DNA of 64,000 nucleotides from Bacteroidia bacterium (GCA_039924845.1 JBDTAC010000086.1:1-64000); one strand, 5' to 3'. Counted from the stretch's first letter, positions 35,274 to 44,922 are shown. Translations and numbers: made by a program. Notes: generated by a model not told the origin, from the sequence alone.

Positions 35274-36164
35274 TTAAAAAAATAAATCTATTTTTTTCAA
35301 AACATTTAGCCGCACTTTTGTACCTAAAGGAAGAGTAAAATTTTTGGTAATATGTCCGGCAGGAAATCCAAAACAAATGGGATAATCGTATTCTTTTACT
35401 GTGTCAAAAATAATTTCTTCGGCAGTTTTTCCGAAAGGAATCAAATTGTCTTTCATGCCCGACATACCACCGACAATAAGTGCTGCAAGGTTTTTTAGTT
35501 TTCCGGAACGTTTTAAATTCAACATCATTCTGTCAATATGATAGAGATATTCATCCAAATCTTCAATAAATAAAATTTTATTTTCCGTATTGATATCTGA
35601 CACACTTCCTGTTAAAGCATATAATAAAGAAAGGTTTCCGCCTGTTAAAATTCCTTCTGCATTTCCCATTCTGTTCAAAGGATGTGATTCAAAAGTATAA
35701 GAATTTTTTTCTCCAAATAATGATTTACGAAGCGTTTCGAGCGATTCTGCATCTTGCGAAAAATTAATCGGCATCGTAGCATGTAAAGTTTGACAATTAA
35801 AATTTGTATGAATGTGCGAATGCAAAACAGTTACATCGCTGTATCCAATTATCCATTTCGGATTTTTTTGAAACGATTTAAAATCAAGAGAATCAATAAT
35901 GCGTAATGTTCCGTAACCGCCTCGCGCACAAATAATCGCTTTTACTGAAACATCGTTTAGCATTTCTTGAAAATCATTCGCACGCTCTTCATCTGTTCCA
36001 GAAAACTGGTTACAGATTCTAAAAATATTTTTTCCGAGTTTCACTTTTAAGCCCCACAATTCAAAAGTAGTTATGGCTAATTTTAATTCGCTTTCACTTA
36101 TTTTTCGAGCAGGAGCAACAATGCCAATTGTATCGCCTTTTTGCAGATAGGAAGGATTTGTCAT
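35274..36164 (-). CDS. ldcA: LD-carboxypeptidase, S66 family (LdcA)
   Basis: A 296-residue serine peptidase that removes D-alanine from tetrapeptide muropeptides during cell-wall recycling. The nucleophile serine is in IIGYSDVTVLHSHIH, the N-terminal GDTIGIVAPARKISE and GGYGTLRIID are as in the family, and the LFIEDLDEYLYHIDRMMLNL segment carries the catalytic Glu; the His is nearer the C-terminus (FGFPAGHITKNFTLPLG). No signal peptide, so cytosolic. It is divergent from metG. Confidence 0.88.
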   Translation of the reverse strand: MTNPSYLQKGDTIGIVAPARKISESELKLAITTFELWGLKVKLGKNIFRICNQFSGTDEERANDFQEMLNDVSVKAIICARGGYGTLRIIDSLDFKSFQKNPKWIIGYSDVTVLHSHIHTNFNCQTLHATMPINFSQDAESLETLRKSLFGEKNSYTFESHPLNRMGNAEGILTGGNLSLLYALTGSVSDINTENKILFIEDLDEYLYHIDRMMLNLKRSGKLKNLAALIVGGMSGMKDNLIPFGKTAEEIIFDTVKEYDYPICFGFPAGHITKNFTLPLGTKVRLNVLKKIDLFF

Positions 36165-36189
36165 GCGTTTTGTATCAGTAACAAATTAG

Positions 36190-36197
36190 TATCTTTG
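36190..36197 (+). promoter_or_regulatory. Minus-7 box for metG
   Basis: TATCTTTG is an exact TAnnTTTG match in the divergent region between ldcA and metG. Transcription would start near 36204, leaving a leader of about 70 bases. Confidence 0.5.
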
Positions 36198-36273
36198 GGC
36201 GCAATTTAGTAAAAAATTGGCGAGAAAATTTATCAAAATCAATTGATTTAATTCATATAACTGAATATTAATT

Positions 36274-38316
36274 TTGACTTTTAAAAGACATTTGGTTACT
36301 GCCGCTTTGCCTTACGCAAACGGACCTGTTCACATCGGGCATTTGGCGGGTTGTTATTTGCCAGCAGATATTTACGCACGTTATTTACGCTCAAATGGTG
36401 AAGACGTAAAATTTATTTGTGGCTCGGATGAACATGGCGTCCCTATTACTATTAAAGCAAAAAAGGAAGGAATTACTCCGCAACAAGTGGTAGATAAATA
36501 CCATAAAATAATGGGCGATGCGTTTAAGGAATTTGGAATTTCCTTTGATATTTATTCGCGCACTTCTTCTAAAATTCATCACGAAACAGCAAGTGATTTT
36601 TTTAAAAATCTGTACGAAAAAAATATTTTTACAGAGGAAATTACCGAACAATATTTTGATGTTGCTGCAAATCAATTTTTGGCGGATAGATACATTGTAG
36701 GAACGTGTCCGAAATGCACCAATGAAAATGCTTATGGCGATCAATGCGAAAAATGTGGAACAGCTTTAAGTCCGATGGAATTGATAAATCCGCGTTCTAC
36801 TTTATCCGGTGAAAAACCTGTTTTGAGAAAAACAAAAAATTGGTTTTTGCCATTGGATAAAATGCAACCTGAAATTGAAAAATACATTGAATCGCACAAA
36901 GACTGGAAAGCCAATGTTTACGGTCAATGTAAAAGTTGGCTTACGCAAGGTTTGCAACCGCGCGCAATGACGCGCGATTTAGATTGGGGTGTAAAAGTTC
37001 CGATTGAAGGTGCTGAAGGAAAAGTGCTGTACGTTTGGTTTGACGCACCAATCGGATATATTTCGGCTACGAAAGAATTACTCGGAGATAAAAAATGGGA
37101 GAAATATTGGAAAGACAAAGAAACCAAATTGGTTCATTTTATCGGAAAAGATAATATTGTTTTTCATTGCATTATTTTTCCTGCAATGTTGATGGCGCAT
37201 GGAGAATATATACTTGCAGAAAATGTTCCGGCAAACGAATTTTTAAATTTGGAAGGCGATAAAATTTCCACTTCGCGCAATTGGGCAGTTTGGTTGCACG
37301 AATATTTAATTGATTTTAAAGACAAGCAAGATGTGCTTCGTTACACGCTTTGCGCGAATGCTCCTGAAACAAAAGACAACGATTTTACGTGGAAAGATTT
37401 TTTGGCGAAAAACAATAATGAGTTGGTTGCCATTCTCGGAAATTTTGTGAATCGGACATTGGTTTTAACGCATAAATATTACGAAGGCAAAGTTCCCGTG
37501 GTGGATGAATACACGAAGAATGATATTTTATTAAAACAAGAAATTACCAAATTTCCTGAAAAAATTTCGGTAAGTATTGAGCATTATCATTTTCGTGAAG
37601 CATTGGCAGAAGTGATGAATTTAGCACGTTTAGGAAATAAATATTTAGCCGATAACGAACCCTGGAATCTGATGAAAACAGATGAAAAAAGAGTACGTAC
37701 GGTGATGAATTTATCTTTGCAAATAGCCGCAAATTTATCTGTTTTGATGGAACCTTTTTTACCTTTTTCTTCCAAAAAATTGGCGAACATGTTGAATCTA
37801 AATCAAGATTTAAAATGGAACGATGCTTCGCGAACCGATTTACTTTTGGCTGGACATAAAATCAACGAAGCTTCTTTGTTGTATGAGAAAATGGACGAGA
37901 GCGTGATTGAAGTGCAAATTCAAAAATTAGCCGATACAAAAAAGATGAACCAATCACTTAAAGTTGCTGAAATAACACCAGCAAAATCGAATATTAATTA
38001 CGATGATTTTAGTAAAATGGATATTCGTACCGGAACTATTTTGGAAGCCGAACGCGTTCCGAAAACAGATAAGTTATTAAAACTTTTAATTGATACAGGC
38101 ATTGACAAAAGAACTGTTGTGTCAGGAATAGCCGCGTTTTATGAACCTGAAAAAATTATCGGTCAACAAGTAAGTATTTTAGTGAATCTAGATCCGAGAA
38201 AAATAAAAGGAATTGAAAGTCAGGGCATGATTTTAATGGCAGAGAACAGCAAAGGAGAATTGAGTTTTATCGCACCTACAAAACCGACGATCGAAAACGG
38301 AAGCATCGTAAAATAA
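36274..38316 (+). CDS. metG: Methionyl-tRNA synthetase
   Basis: A 680-residue class I synthetase starting with TTG at 36274; a TGA at 36262 in frame excludes a longer form. Landmarks: HIGH (residues 20-23), the zinc knuckle CPKC and CEKCG near residues 147-168, KISTS (330-334, the KMSKS loop), and a C-terminal tRNA-binding OB-fold domain ([20 protein letters not shown]). The length is that of MetG with the fused C-terminal domain. A tRNA-Arg gene follows after 24 bases. Confidence 0.97.
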   Translation: MTFKRHLVTAALPYANGPVHIGHLAGCYLPADIYARYLRSNGEDVKFICGSDEHGVPITIKAKKEGITPQQVVDKYHKIMGDAFKEFGISFDIYSRTSSKIHHETASDFFKNLYEKNIFTEEITEQYFDVAANQFLADRYIVGTCPKCTNENAYGDQCEKCGTALSPMELINPRSTLSGEKPVLRKTKNWFLPLDKMQPEIEKYIESHKDWKANVYGQCKSWLTQGLQPRAMTRDLDWGVKVPIEGAEGKVLYVWFDAPIGYISATKELLGDKKWEKYWKDKETKLVHFIGKDNIVFHCIIFPAMLMAHGEYILAENVPANEFLNLEGDKISTSRNWAVWLHEYLIDFKDKQDVLRYTLCANAPETKDNDFTWKDFLAKNNNELVAILGNFVNRTLVLTHKYYEGKVPVVDEYTKNDILLKQEITKFPEKISVSIEHYHFREALAEVMNLARLGNKYLADNEPWNLMKTDEKRVRTVMNLSLQIAANLSVLMEPFLPFSSKKLANMLNLNQDLKWNDASRTDLLLAGHKINEASLLYEKMDESVIEVQIQKLADTKKMNQSLKVAEITPAKSNINYDDFSKMDIRTGTILEAERVPKTDKLLKLLIDTGIDKRTVVSGIAAFYEPEKIIGQQVSILVNLDPRKIKGIESQGMILMAENSKGELSFIAPTKPTIENGSIVK

Positions 38317-38340
38317 TTTTTTCGAATCAAAAATATTATT

Positions 38341-38412
38341 GGCATCGTAGTTCAATGGATAGAATAGAAGTTTCCTAAACTTTTGATGTGGGTTCGATTC
38401 CCGCCGGAGCCA
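38341..38412 (+). tRNA. tRNA-Arg (anticodon CCT)
   Basis: The 72-base sequence folds as a cloverleaf: acceptor arm GGCATCG / CGGAGCC, D stem GTTC / GAAT, anticodon stem GAAGT / ACTTT with loop TTCCTAA (anticodon CCT), and T stem GTGGG / CCCGC with loop TTCGATT. CCA is not encoded. One acceptor pair (position 4 with 69) is an A-A mismatch and the next is T-G, which is unusual. It sits 24 bases after metG. Confidence 0.88.
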
Positions 38413-38497
38413 CTACTTTATAATATAATTAGTTTGTTAATCAAATATTTATAGATGTTTTTTATTTATTGTGGGACAGTTTAACGCTATTTGCCCC

Positions 38498-39034
38498 TTA
38501 ATTGTGTTCAAATAATTTTACGTTACTCATTTTTGCTAATAATCTTCTGATATACCCCCATATTATCAAGTATTTTTTAGTTTGAAAAAAATGGTTTATT
38601 AATTCAAGTGTAATAAATCCAACCAATATCGCTATTCCGCTTTGTAGCCATTCTGGAATTTCATTGACAGTAATTTTTTTTCGTCCCATTAATCCAAAAA
38701 GATTTCCAAGCCCTCTTTTTTCTAAAACACGGTGAGAAAACATAGCTGTTACCCACATTCCAACAATAAAACCAATAAGGTTACCAAGTGTCTGCGTGAG
38801 TATAAAGGCTTTAATTTTCTGTTTAGTGAACCGCCCAAAAAATGTTAGTGACGTATTCTGCTTAATGGATTGTTCTATACTATTTTCATCATCCCACAAT
38901 TGTTTTACTTTATAAAAAAACACGTAGTTCTTTTCATCCTTATTTAACCATTCGGAGAATATTTCTTTCTCCTCATCAGAGCCTCCTCCGCTCAAATGTT
39001 TTAAAAGCATTCTCCATATTTTCTGTTCTTGCAT
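38498..39034 (-). CDS. FecR-N-terminal-like membrane protein
   Basis: A 178-residue protein. Residues 1-50 (KIWRMLLKHLSGGGSDEEKE and WLNKDEKNYVFFYKVKQLW) match the cytosolic N-terminal helix bundle of FecR anti-sigma factors. There follow two membrane segments (about 82-102 and 127-147) and a short basic tail instead of the periplasmic FecR domain. It could be a shortened anti-sigma-like regulator, but no ECF sigma gene is adjacent. It lies between a tRNA gene and haaO. Confidence in function is low; the domain-like N-terminus is clear by pattern. Confidence 0.55.
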   Translation of the reverse strand: MQEQKIWRMLLKHLSGGGSDEEKEIFSEWLNKDEKNYVFFYKVKQLWDDENSIEQSIKQNTSLTFFGRFTKQKIKAFILTQTLGNLIGFIVGMWVTAMFSHRVLEKRGLGNLFGLMGRKKITVNEIPEWLQSGIAILVGFITLELINHFFQTKKYLIIWGYIRRLLAKMSNVKLFEHN

Positions 39035-39100
39035 AAATAATTATTTTAATATCCTTTAATGATTTTTTTTTAAGCTACAAACGTAATTCTATTTGTTCAC

Positions 39101-39172
39101 CTTCGAAAAATTATTTTTTTGAAGCCTCTTTTATGACATAAATTACTGCCTCAAAAAATTATTTTTTTGAAG
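39101..39172. repeat. Two A/T-core palindromes in tandem
   Basis: Two copies, 39101-39124 (CTTCGAAAAATTATTTTTTT then GAAG) and 39151-39172 (TCAAAAAATTATTTTTTTGA plus AG), separated by 26 bases in the gap upstream of haaO. Confidence 0.65.
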
Positions 39173-39231
39173 ACGATTATTTTTCACGTAATTTTATCTC
39201 GAGAAGTAAAAAAAATCTTAAAAATAAAACC

Positions 39232-39756
39232 ATGAGCATTCGCAGACCTTTCAATTTTAAAAAATGGATTGATGAAAATCGTCACCTTTTAAAACCTCCT
39301 GTAGGTAATAAAGTGGTGTATGAAGATACCGAGTTTATCGTGATGGTTGTGGGCGGACCGAATTCTCGAAAAGATTATCATTGGAATGAAAGTGAAGAAT
39401 TTTTTTATCAATTGGAAGGCGATATTTTAGTGAAAATTCAGGAAGATGGAAAAGCCATTGATGTTCCAATTCATGAAGGAGATATTTTTTTATTACCTCC
39501 TAAAACACCTCACAACCCTTGTCGCGGTGCCAATACCATTGGCTTAGTAATGGAACGCAAACGCAAAGATTTTGAAAAAGATGGACTGCTTTGGTTCTGC
39601 GAAAAATGCAATCATAAATTATATGAAAAATATTTTTCGCTCACAAATATCATGACGCAATTTCAAGAAACTTTCCAAGAATTTTACGCCAGCAAAGACC
39701 ATCGCACGTGTAAAAACTGCTGCCACGTAATGGAACCGCCTCCTGTCATAAAATAA
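39232..39756 (+). CDS. haaO: 3-Hydroxyanthranilate 3,4-dioxygenase
   Basis: A 174-residue cupin dioxygenase that opens the ring of 3-hydroxyanthranilate to aminocarboxymuconate semialdehyde. Catalytic iron ligands are His50, Glu56 and His94, and substrate arginines Arg46 and Arg98, each one residue before the Cupriavidus numbering I recall. A second, rubredoxin-like iron site is formed by Cys123, Cys126, Cys160 and Cys163. Length is that of bacterial HaaO. The ACMSD gene follows 41 bases downstream, across a palindrome. Confidence 0.95.
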   Translation: MSIRRPFNFKKWIDENRHLLKPPVGNKVVYEDTEFIVMVVGGPNSRKDYHWNESEEFFYQLEGDILVKIQEDGKAIDVPIHEGDIFLLPPKTPHNPCRGANTIGLVMERKRKDFEKDGLLWFCEKCNHKLYEKYFSLTNIMTQFQETFQEFYASKDHRTCKNCCHVMEPPPVIK

Positions 39757-39771
39757 AAATAGAATTTTAGG

Positions 39772-39795
39772 GCTTCAAAAAATAATTTTTCGAAC
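39772..39795. repeat. A/T-core palindrome between haaO and the ACMSD gene
   Basis: GCTTCAAAAAATAATTTTTC then GAAC, ending three bases before the ACMSD start codon at 39798. Confidence 0.6.
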
Positions 39796-39797
39796 GT

Positions 39798-40811
39798 ATG
39801 TTAAGTATTGATATTCACACGCACATTTTGCCGGAACACATTCCGAATTGGAAAAAAAAATTCGGCTACGGCGGTTTTATCCATTTAGATCATCACAAAC
39901 CTTGCTGCGCAAGGATGATGAGAGACGATCATTTTTTTAGAGAAGTAGAAGACAATTGTTGGAGCGCCGAAAAACGAATGCAAGAATGCGATCATCATCA
40001 CGTAAATGTGCAGGTTTTATCAACCGTTCCGGTGATGTTTAGTTATTGGGCAAAAGCATCGGATTGTTTGGAATTAGCTCAATTTTTAAACGATCACATT
40101 GCCAGAATTGTACAACGTTATCCAAAACGCTTTATCGGTTTAGGAACCTTGCCCTTGCAAGCGCCCGACTTAGCAATAATAGAATTGGAACGTTGTAAAA
40201 AAATAGGATTGGCAGGCATTCAAATAGGCTCGCACGTAAGCGAATGGAACTTAAATGCACCCGAATTATTTCCTGTTTTTCAAGCTTGCGAAGAATTGGG
40301 AATGTCCATATTTGTGCATCCTTGGGAAATGATGGGACAAGAAAAAATGCAACGTTATTGGCTACCTTGGCTGGTTGGAATGCCCGCTGAAACTTCGCTC
40401 GCCATTTGCTCTATGATATTTGGCGGCGTGTTTGAACGTTTACCGAAATTGCGCGTTGCTTTTGCACACGGTGGCGGCTCGTTTCCTTCCACTATTGGTC
40501 GCATTGAACACGGTTTTAATTGTCGTCCCGATTTGGTAGCCATTGATAACAACGTAAATCCGAAAAAATATTTAAAACATTTTTGGTTGGATAGTTTGGT
40601 GCACGATGCCAAAGCACTCGATTTTATTGTAGATTTAATGGGCTCCAATCGAATTGCGCTTGGCAGCGATTATCCCTTTCCTTTGGGCGAAAATAATCCA
40701 GGAAATTTAATTCATTCCATGCCTTACGACGATTCCAAAAAAGCCCAACTTTTGCACGGTTCAGCCCTTGAATGGCTGGATTTGTCGAAAGAGCGTTTTA
40801 TTGGTTCTTAG
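39798..40811 (+). CDS. 2-Amino-3-carboxymuconate-6-semialdehyde decarboxylase (ACMSD)
   Basis: A 337-residue amidohydrolase-superfamily protein. Zinc ligands: His7 and His9 (DIHTHILPEH), the FVHPWEMMG histidine, VAFAHGGGSFP, and the aspartate in ALGSDYPFPLGE. In context it removes CO2 from aminocarboxymuconate semialdehyde, sending the pathway to 2-aminomuconate and central metabolism instead of quinolinate and NAD. It lies directly after haaO. Other amidohydrolase decarboxylases share the motifs, but the neighbour strongly favours ACMSD. Confidence 0.92.
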   Translation: MLSIDIHTHILPEHIPNWKKKFGYGGFIHLDHHKPCCARMMRDDHFFREVEDNCWSAEKRMQECDHHHVNVQVLSTVPVMFSYWAKASDCLELAQFLNDHIARIVQRYPKRFIGLGTLPLQAPDLAIIELERCKKIGLAGIQIGSHVSEWNLNAPELFPVFQACEELGMSIFVHPWEMMGQEKMQRYWLPWLVGMPAETSLAICSMIFGGVFERLPKLRVAFAHGGGSFPSTIGRIEHGFNCRPDLVAIDNNVNPKKYLKHFWLDSLVHDAKALDFIVDLMGSNRIALGSDYPFPLGENNPGNLIHSMPYDDSKKAQLLHGSALEWLDLSKERFIGS

Positions 40812-40828
40812 AATGAAAATAATAATCG

Positions 40829-40836
40829 TAAATTTG
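40829..40836 (+). promoter_or_regulatory. Minus-7 box for purF
   Basis: TAAATTTG, an exact TAnnTTTG match. It overlaps an earlier in-frame start at 40836 and so supports translation from the ATG at 40863. Confidence 0.5.
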
Positions 40837-40862
40837 TGAGGCAATCTTTTTTGCACAAGCAA

Positions 40863-42764
40863 ATGAGCGATTCTATAAAACACGAGTGCGGTATAGCACT
40901 TATCAGGCTTCGAAAGCCACTTTCCCACTATCAGGAAAAATACGGAACTCCTTTATATGGCATCAATAAATTGTATTTGTTGATGGAGAAACAGCACAAT
41001 CGTGGACAAGATGGCGCGGGCGTTGCTAATATTAAATTGAATGTAAAACCCGGAACCCGCTATATTAGCCGTTATCGCTCTACTTCTTCCAAAGCTATTC
41101 AAGAAATATTTGAAAAAATAAATTCCAAATTTGCGGAAATTCAGAAAAATAAACCAGAAAAATTAAACGATTCCGATTGGTTAAAACGCAATGTAGCTTT
41201 CTCTGGAGAATTATTTTTGGGACATCTCCGTTACGGAACGTATGGCGGAAATAGCATTGAAAATTGTCATCCGTTTTTACGTCAAAACAATTGGATGACA
41301 CGCAATTTGGTGGTAGCTGGAAATTTTAATTTGACCAATGTTGATGACCTTTTTGAGGAGTTGATAGCTCTTGGACAACATCCAAAATTAAAAAGAGACA
41401 CCGTTACGGTGATGGAGAAAATTGGTCATTTTTTAGATGTGGAAAATGAAAAATTATTTCACGAATTCAAAAAAGAAGGATACGATAATGTTGATATTTC
41501 TAAGTTAATCGCGGAACAATTAAATATCCAAAAAATATTAAAAGATGCCAGTAAAAGATGGGATGGTGGTTATACTATCGCCGGGTTGTTAGGACACGGG
41601 GATGCTTTTGTAATGCGCGATCCACTTGGTATTCGTCCGGCTTTTTATTATGTAGATGATGAAATTGCAGTGGTGGCTTCTGAACGTCCCGCTTTGCAAA
41701 CTGCTTTTAATATTGGTATTGATAAAATTCACGAAATAAAACCCGGACATGCCTTAATTATAAAGAAGAATGGAGAGGTTTCAGAAAAAGAAATCAATCC
41801 TTCACCTGAGAAAAAAAGTTGTTCGTTTGAACGCATTTATTTTTCTCGTGGCAACGATACTGATATTTACAAAGAGCGCAAAGAATTAGGCAAATTACTT
41901 TGTCCGCCTGTTTTAAAAGCGATTGATTACGATTTAGAAAATACCGTTTTTTCATTTATTCCAAATACCGCAGAAATAGCGTTTATGGGATTAGTAGAGG
42001 GAATGACACATTATTTGGATGGCGTAAAAAAACACGAAATTCTGAAAATGGGAAGTGCAGTTGCCGATCCGAAATTATCTGAAATTTTAGCGATGCGACC
42101 GAGAGTTGAAAAAATTACGTTGAAAGATGCGAAGCTGAGAACCTTTATTACCAATGATAACAATCGCGACGATATGGTGGCGCACGTTTACGATACTACT
42201 TATGGCGTTATCCGGAGAGGCATTGATAACTTAGTAGTGCTGGACGATTCCATTGTGCGCGGAACAACATTAAAGCAAAGTATTTTGCGAATTTTAGATC
42301 GTTTAGGACCAAAAAAGATTATTGTGGTTTCGTCTGCTCCGCAAATTCGTTATCCAGATTGTTATGGAATAGATATGGCTAAACTATCTGATTTCATTGC
42401 TTTTCAGGCGGCTGTTGAATTATTGAAAGATAATTTCAAGGAAAATTTATTAGACGAAGTATATGAAAAAGCGAAAGCACAAGACGAGCTTCCGAAAGAA
42501 AAAATTGTGAATGTGGTGAAAGAAATTTATGAGCCATTTACGGCAGCACAGATTTCTAAAAAAATAGGCAGTTTATTAAAAATAGAGAATATAAATGCCG
42601 AAGTAGAAATTATTTATCAATCGGTGGAAGGCTTGCACAATGCTTGTCCGGAACATACTGGCGACTGGTATTTTACCGGAAACTATCCAACTCCCGGAGG
42701 AAACAAAGTGGTAAATCGTTCCTTTATTAATTTTATGGAAGGTAAAAATGTCCGCGCTTATTGA
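40863..42764 (+). CDS. purF: Amidophosphoribosyltransferase, long form
   Basis: About 633 residues; the first step of purine synthesis, transferring the amide of glutamine onto PRPP. The start MSDSIKHECGIALI leaves a short propeptide before the nucleophile Cys (residue 9). The glutaminase half has RGQDGAGVA, GHLRYGTYGG and DPLGIRPAFYY; the phosphoribosyltransferase half has VVLDDSIVRGTTLK. It is about 130 residues longer than the common PurF, with an extra segment around residues 60-110 and a C-terminal extension, a form I recall in Bacteroidota. It follows the ACMSD gene but has its own promoter box. Confidence 0.92.
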   Translation: MSDSIKHECGIALIRLRKPLSHYQEKYGTPLYGINKLYLLMEKQHNRGQDGAGVANIKLNVKPGTRYISRYRSTSSKAIQEIFEKINSKFAEIQKNKPEKLNDSDWLKRNVAFSGELFLGHLRYGTYGGNSIENCHPFLRQNNWMTRNLVVAGNFNLTNVDDLFEELIALGQHPKLKRDTVTVMEKIGHFLDVENEKLFHEFKKEGYDNVDISKLIAEQLNIQKILKDASKRWDGGYTIAGLLGHGDAFVMRDPLGIRPAFYYVDDEIAVVASERPALQTAFNIGIDKIHEIKPGHALIIKKNGEVSEKEINPSPEKKSCSFERIYFSRGNDTDIYKERKELGKLLCPPVLKAIDYDLENTVFSFIPNTAEIAFMGLVEGMTHYLDGVKKHEILKMGSAVADPKLSEILAMRPRVEKITLKDAKLRTFITNDNNRDDMVAHVYDTTYGVIRRGIDNLVVLDDSIVRGTTLKQSILRILDRLGPKKIIVVSSAPQIRYPDCYGIDMAKLSDFIAFQAAVELLKDNFKENLLDEVYEKAKAQDELPKEKIVNVVKEIYEPFTAAQISKKIGSLLKIENINAEVEIIYQSVEGLHNACPEHTGDWYFTGNYPTPGGNKVVNRSFINFMEGKNVRAY

Positions 42765-42776
42765 TGAATATGGGAG

Positions 42777-42801
42777 CTTTGAAAAAATATTTTTCGAAGC
42801 A
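42777..42801. repeat. A/T-core palindrome after purF
   Basis: GCTTTGAAAAAATATTTTTC then GAAGC, 13 bases after the stop codon; one mismatch in the arms. It may end the purF transcript. Confidence 0.55.
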
Positions 42802-42925
42802 CTTCCAATGAATTGTAAAGCGCCATGGCTCATTTCTATTTGTAACTACTCGGAAATATTTTTGAAAAATCTATTTGAGTCAAAAAAAGTAGTATCTTCG
42901 CGCGGATAATATAAAAAGAGAAATA

Positions 42926-43180
42926 ATGGCAAATCACAAATCCAGTATCAAGAGAATTCGTTCCAACGACGCAAAACGCACTAAAAATAGGTATCAAGTA
43001 AAAACGGCGCGTACCGTTATCAAAACATTAAAAACGGGAACCGACAAAAAAGCGGCAACTGAAACTTTACCTAAAGTAGTAGGTATGATTGATAAATTGG
43101 CAAAGAAAAACATCATCCATAAAAACAAAGCTGCTAATTTAAAATCAAAACTCACAAAACACGTGAATGCAATGAAATAA
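42926..43180 (+). CDS. rpsT: Ribosomal protein S20
   Basis: An 84-residue small-subunit protein with the usual lysine-rich three-helix pattern (NHKSSIKRIRSNDAKRTKNR at the N-terminus, IHKNKAANLKSKLTKHVNAM at the end). It binds 16S rRNA. A minus-7-like TATCTTCG (42893-42900) with TTTG 15 bases before it is a likely promoter. It stands alone with its own terminator, as rpsT usually does. Confidence 0.96.
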   Translation: MANHKSSIKRIRSNDAKRTKNRYQVKTARTVIKTLKTGTDKKAATETLPKVVGMIDKLAKKNIIHKNKAANLKSKLTKHVNAMK

Positions 43181-43203
43181 GCAATTTACGGTTAAAATTT
43201 ATA

Positions 43204-43231
43204 AAAAGCCTCGATTTTAGCGAGGTTTTTT
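43204..43231 (+). terminator. Intrinsic terminator of rpsT
   Basis: The stem GCCTCG / CGAGGT (loop ATTTTAG) has an A-run before it and a T-run after; 20 bases past the stop. Confidence 0.85.
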
Positions 43232-43258
43232 TATGAAAATAATTATCGGTTTTTTAAG

Positions 43259-43280
43259 CTTCAAAAAATTAATTTTTCAG
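43259..43280. repeat. A/T-core palindrome holding the stop of the EamA gene
   Basis: CTTCAAAAAATTAATTTTTC plus two bases. The minus-strand stop codon TGA (43261-43263) is inside the palindrome and the last codons read EKLIF. Confidence 0.65.
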
Positions 43281-44196
43281 ACTGCCTTTTCTTTCTTTTT
43301 AAAATCGCATTTACCACGATAATTGATAAAATAAAAAGTGCGCCGAGGTAAAATCCAATCGTCATGTGCTCGCTTTCTCCAAAAATAAAATACGCTAAAA
43401 TAATGCTGTAAACAGGTTCGAGATTCACGCTCAAAACTACGGTAAACGGGCTAATTTCTTTCATTACTTGTACGCTAATAATAAATGTAAAAGCCGTACA
43501 AATACTGCCTAAGACCAATAAATAAATACTGTCTCTCATTGAAATTTGAAAAAACGAAGCAGTAAAATGCTGCGTCGCTAAAAAGTAAATACTTAATCCT
43601 AAAAATCCGCCCAACATTTCGTAGAAAGAAATCAATACAGGATCGTGTTTTTGTTGCATTAATTTTCCGTTTAAAACGGGGAAGAATGATGCGAAAAAAG
43701 CAGATGTAATTCCGTAATACATACAAGTTGAGTATCCTTTTTGAAGATTAAAAATGAGAAAAATCCCAACGATTACAAGCAACCCAAAAATCATCTCGTA
43801 AAAAATAATTTTTCGTTTGTAAATAATCGGCTCAATCAGCGAAGTGAAAAAAGTAGAACACGATAAGCAAACCACTGCTACGGAAACGTTTCCAGCTTTT
43901 ATGGAAGCATAAAAAAACAACCAATGCAAGGCGATAATTAATCCAATTCCGAAATAGGTAAATAATTTTTTTGTGGAAATTTTAGTTGAAAGGCGTACTG
44001 TTTTTAAATAGAAAAAAATAAACACGACACCAATCAACATCCTGTACCATACTAAAGCAGAGGAAGGCAGCGTAATTAATTTTCCGAGAATTCCAGTAAA
44101 TCCCCAAATAAAAATGGTGATGTGAAGTAAAAAATAATTTTTGTAAGCGCCTTTAAACAAGAGGAAATAATTAGGAAATAGAAAATAAATGTGCAA
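43261..44196 (-). CDS. EamA/DMT-family transporter
   Basis: A 311-residue inner-membrane protein with two EamA repeats and ten helices (first repeat IFIWGFTGILGKLITLPSSALVWYRMLIG as split across residues 28-56; second begins near 170, TCMYYGITSAFFASFFPVLNGKLM). It is a drug/metabolite transporter with unknown substrate. Its start, if at 44196, overlaps the VIT1-like gene end by 26 bases; a shorter start is possible. It differs clearly from the 7247 transporter. The stop lies in a palindrome. Confidence 0.87.
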   Translation of the reverse strand: MHIYFLFPNYFLLFKGAYKNYFLLHITIFIWGFTGILGKLITLPSSALVWYRMLIGVVFIFFYLKTVRLSTKISTKKLFTYFGIGLIIALHWLFFYASIKAGNVSVAVVCLSCSTFFTSLIEPIIYKRKIIFYEMIFGLLVIVGIFLIFNLQKGYSTCMYYGITSAFFASFFPVLNGKLMQQKHDPVLISFYEMLGGFLGLSIYFLATQHFTASFFQISMRDSIYLLVLGSICTAFTFIISVQVMKEISPFTVVLSVNLEPVYSIILAYFIFGESEHMTIGFYLGALFILSIIVVNAILKRKKRQSEKLIF

Positions 44197-44860
44197 TCAA
44201 AAAAGCGGCAGAAGCGGCAACAATGCCAATTACAGTGGTTTTCAAGGCGCCTTTTAAAGGTGATTGTTCAGTGAGTTTACTTTTCATATAACCAAAAGTG
44301 AGTAAACAAATCAATGTAATCCCTGATGAAACCAACAATCCGACGGAAGGCGTTTTGGTAAAAACATATCCCAGCAAGGGAATTGAGCCGCCAATAATAT
44401 AGGCAACGCCAATGTTTAAGGCGCTTTTTTTCGCACGTTCTCTGTCGGGTCTTTCCAAACCTAGTTCGTAACGCATCATAAAATCAACCCATTTGTGTTC
44501 GTTTTTTGCCAACTCATCCACAATAATATGCTGCGATTGTTCCGACAAACCGTACTCCGCAAAAATTTCACGCACTTCCTTTTTTTCGGTTTCGTAAAAT
44601 TCTTTTATCTCGATGTATTCTCGTTTTAATTCGGAATCGTAATGCTCAATTTCTGTTTGTCCTGCCAAATAACCACCCAATCCCATAGCAATGGAACCTG
44701 CACAAATTTCAGCAATTCCAGCTGTAATGATTATTGAATTTTGATGAACGGCACCGCTCAAACCTGCAGCCAAAGCGAAAGGAACAGTTAGTCCATCCGA
44801 CATTCCGATGACAATATCTCGTACTAAATTCGATTGTTTGAAATGTTTTTCGTGGTGCAT
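44171..44860 (-). CDS. VIT1/CCC1-family iron/manganese transporter
   Basis: A 229-residue membrane protein from MHHEKHFKQSNLVRDIVIG; an upstream ATG at 44902 lies beyond a palindrome and is not needed. The family signature DIVIGMSDGLTVPFALAAGLSGAV is seen at residues 14-37, followed by a cytoplasmic helical arm with acidic and Glu-rich stretches (YDSELKREYIEIKEFYETEKKEV) that binds metal in this family, and three more helices. It moves Fe(II) or Mn(II) out of the cytosol. The cysteine desulfurase gene is divergent, 62 bases away. Confidence 0.9.
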   Translation of the reverse strand: MHHEKHFKQSNLVRDIVIGMSDGLTVPFALAAGLSGAVHQNSIIITAGIAEICAGSIAMGLGGYLAGQTEIEHYDSELKREYIEIKEFYETEKKEVREIFAEYGLSEQSQHIIVDELAKNEHKWVDFMMRYELGLERPDRERAKKSALNIGVAYIIGGSIPLLGYVFTKTPSVGLLVSSGITLICLLTFGYMKSKLTEQSPLKGALKTTVIGIVAASAAFLIAHLFSIS

Positions 44861-44864
44861 CTGT

Positions 44865-44885
44865 GCGAAAAATAATTTTTTATTC
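44865..44885. repeat. A/T-core palindrome copy upstream of the VIT1-like gene
   Basis: GCGAAAAATAATTTTTTATT plus one base, about five bases upstream of the start codon at 44858-44860. Confidence 0.5.
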
Positions 44886-44922
44886 CCACCAAAAATAGAC
44901 AATTTTGTAGAAATAAATTACC

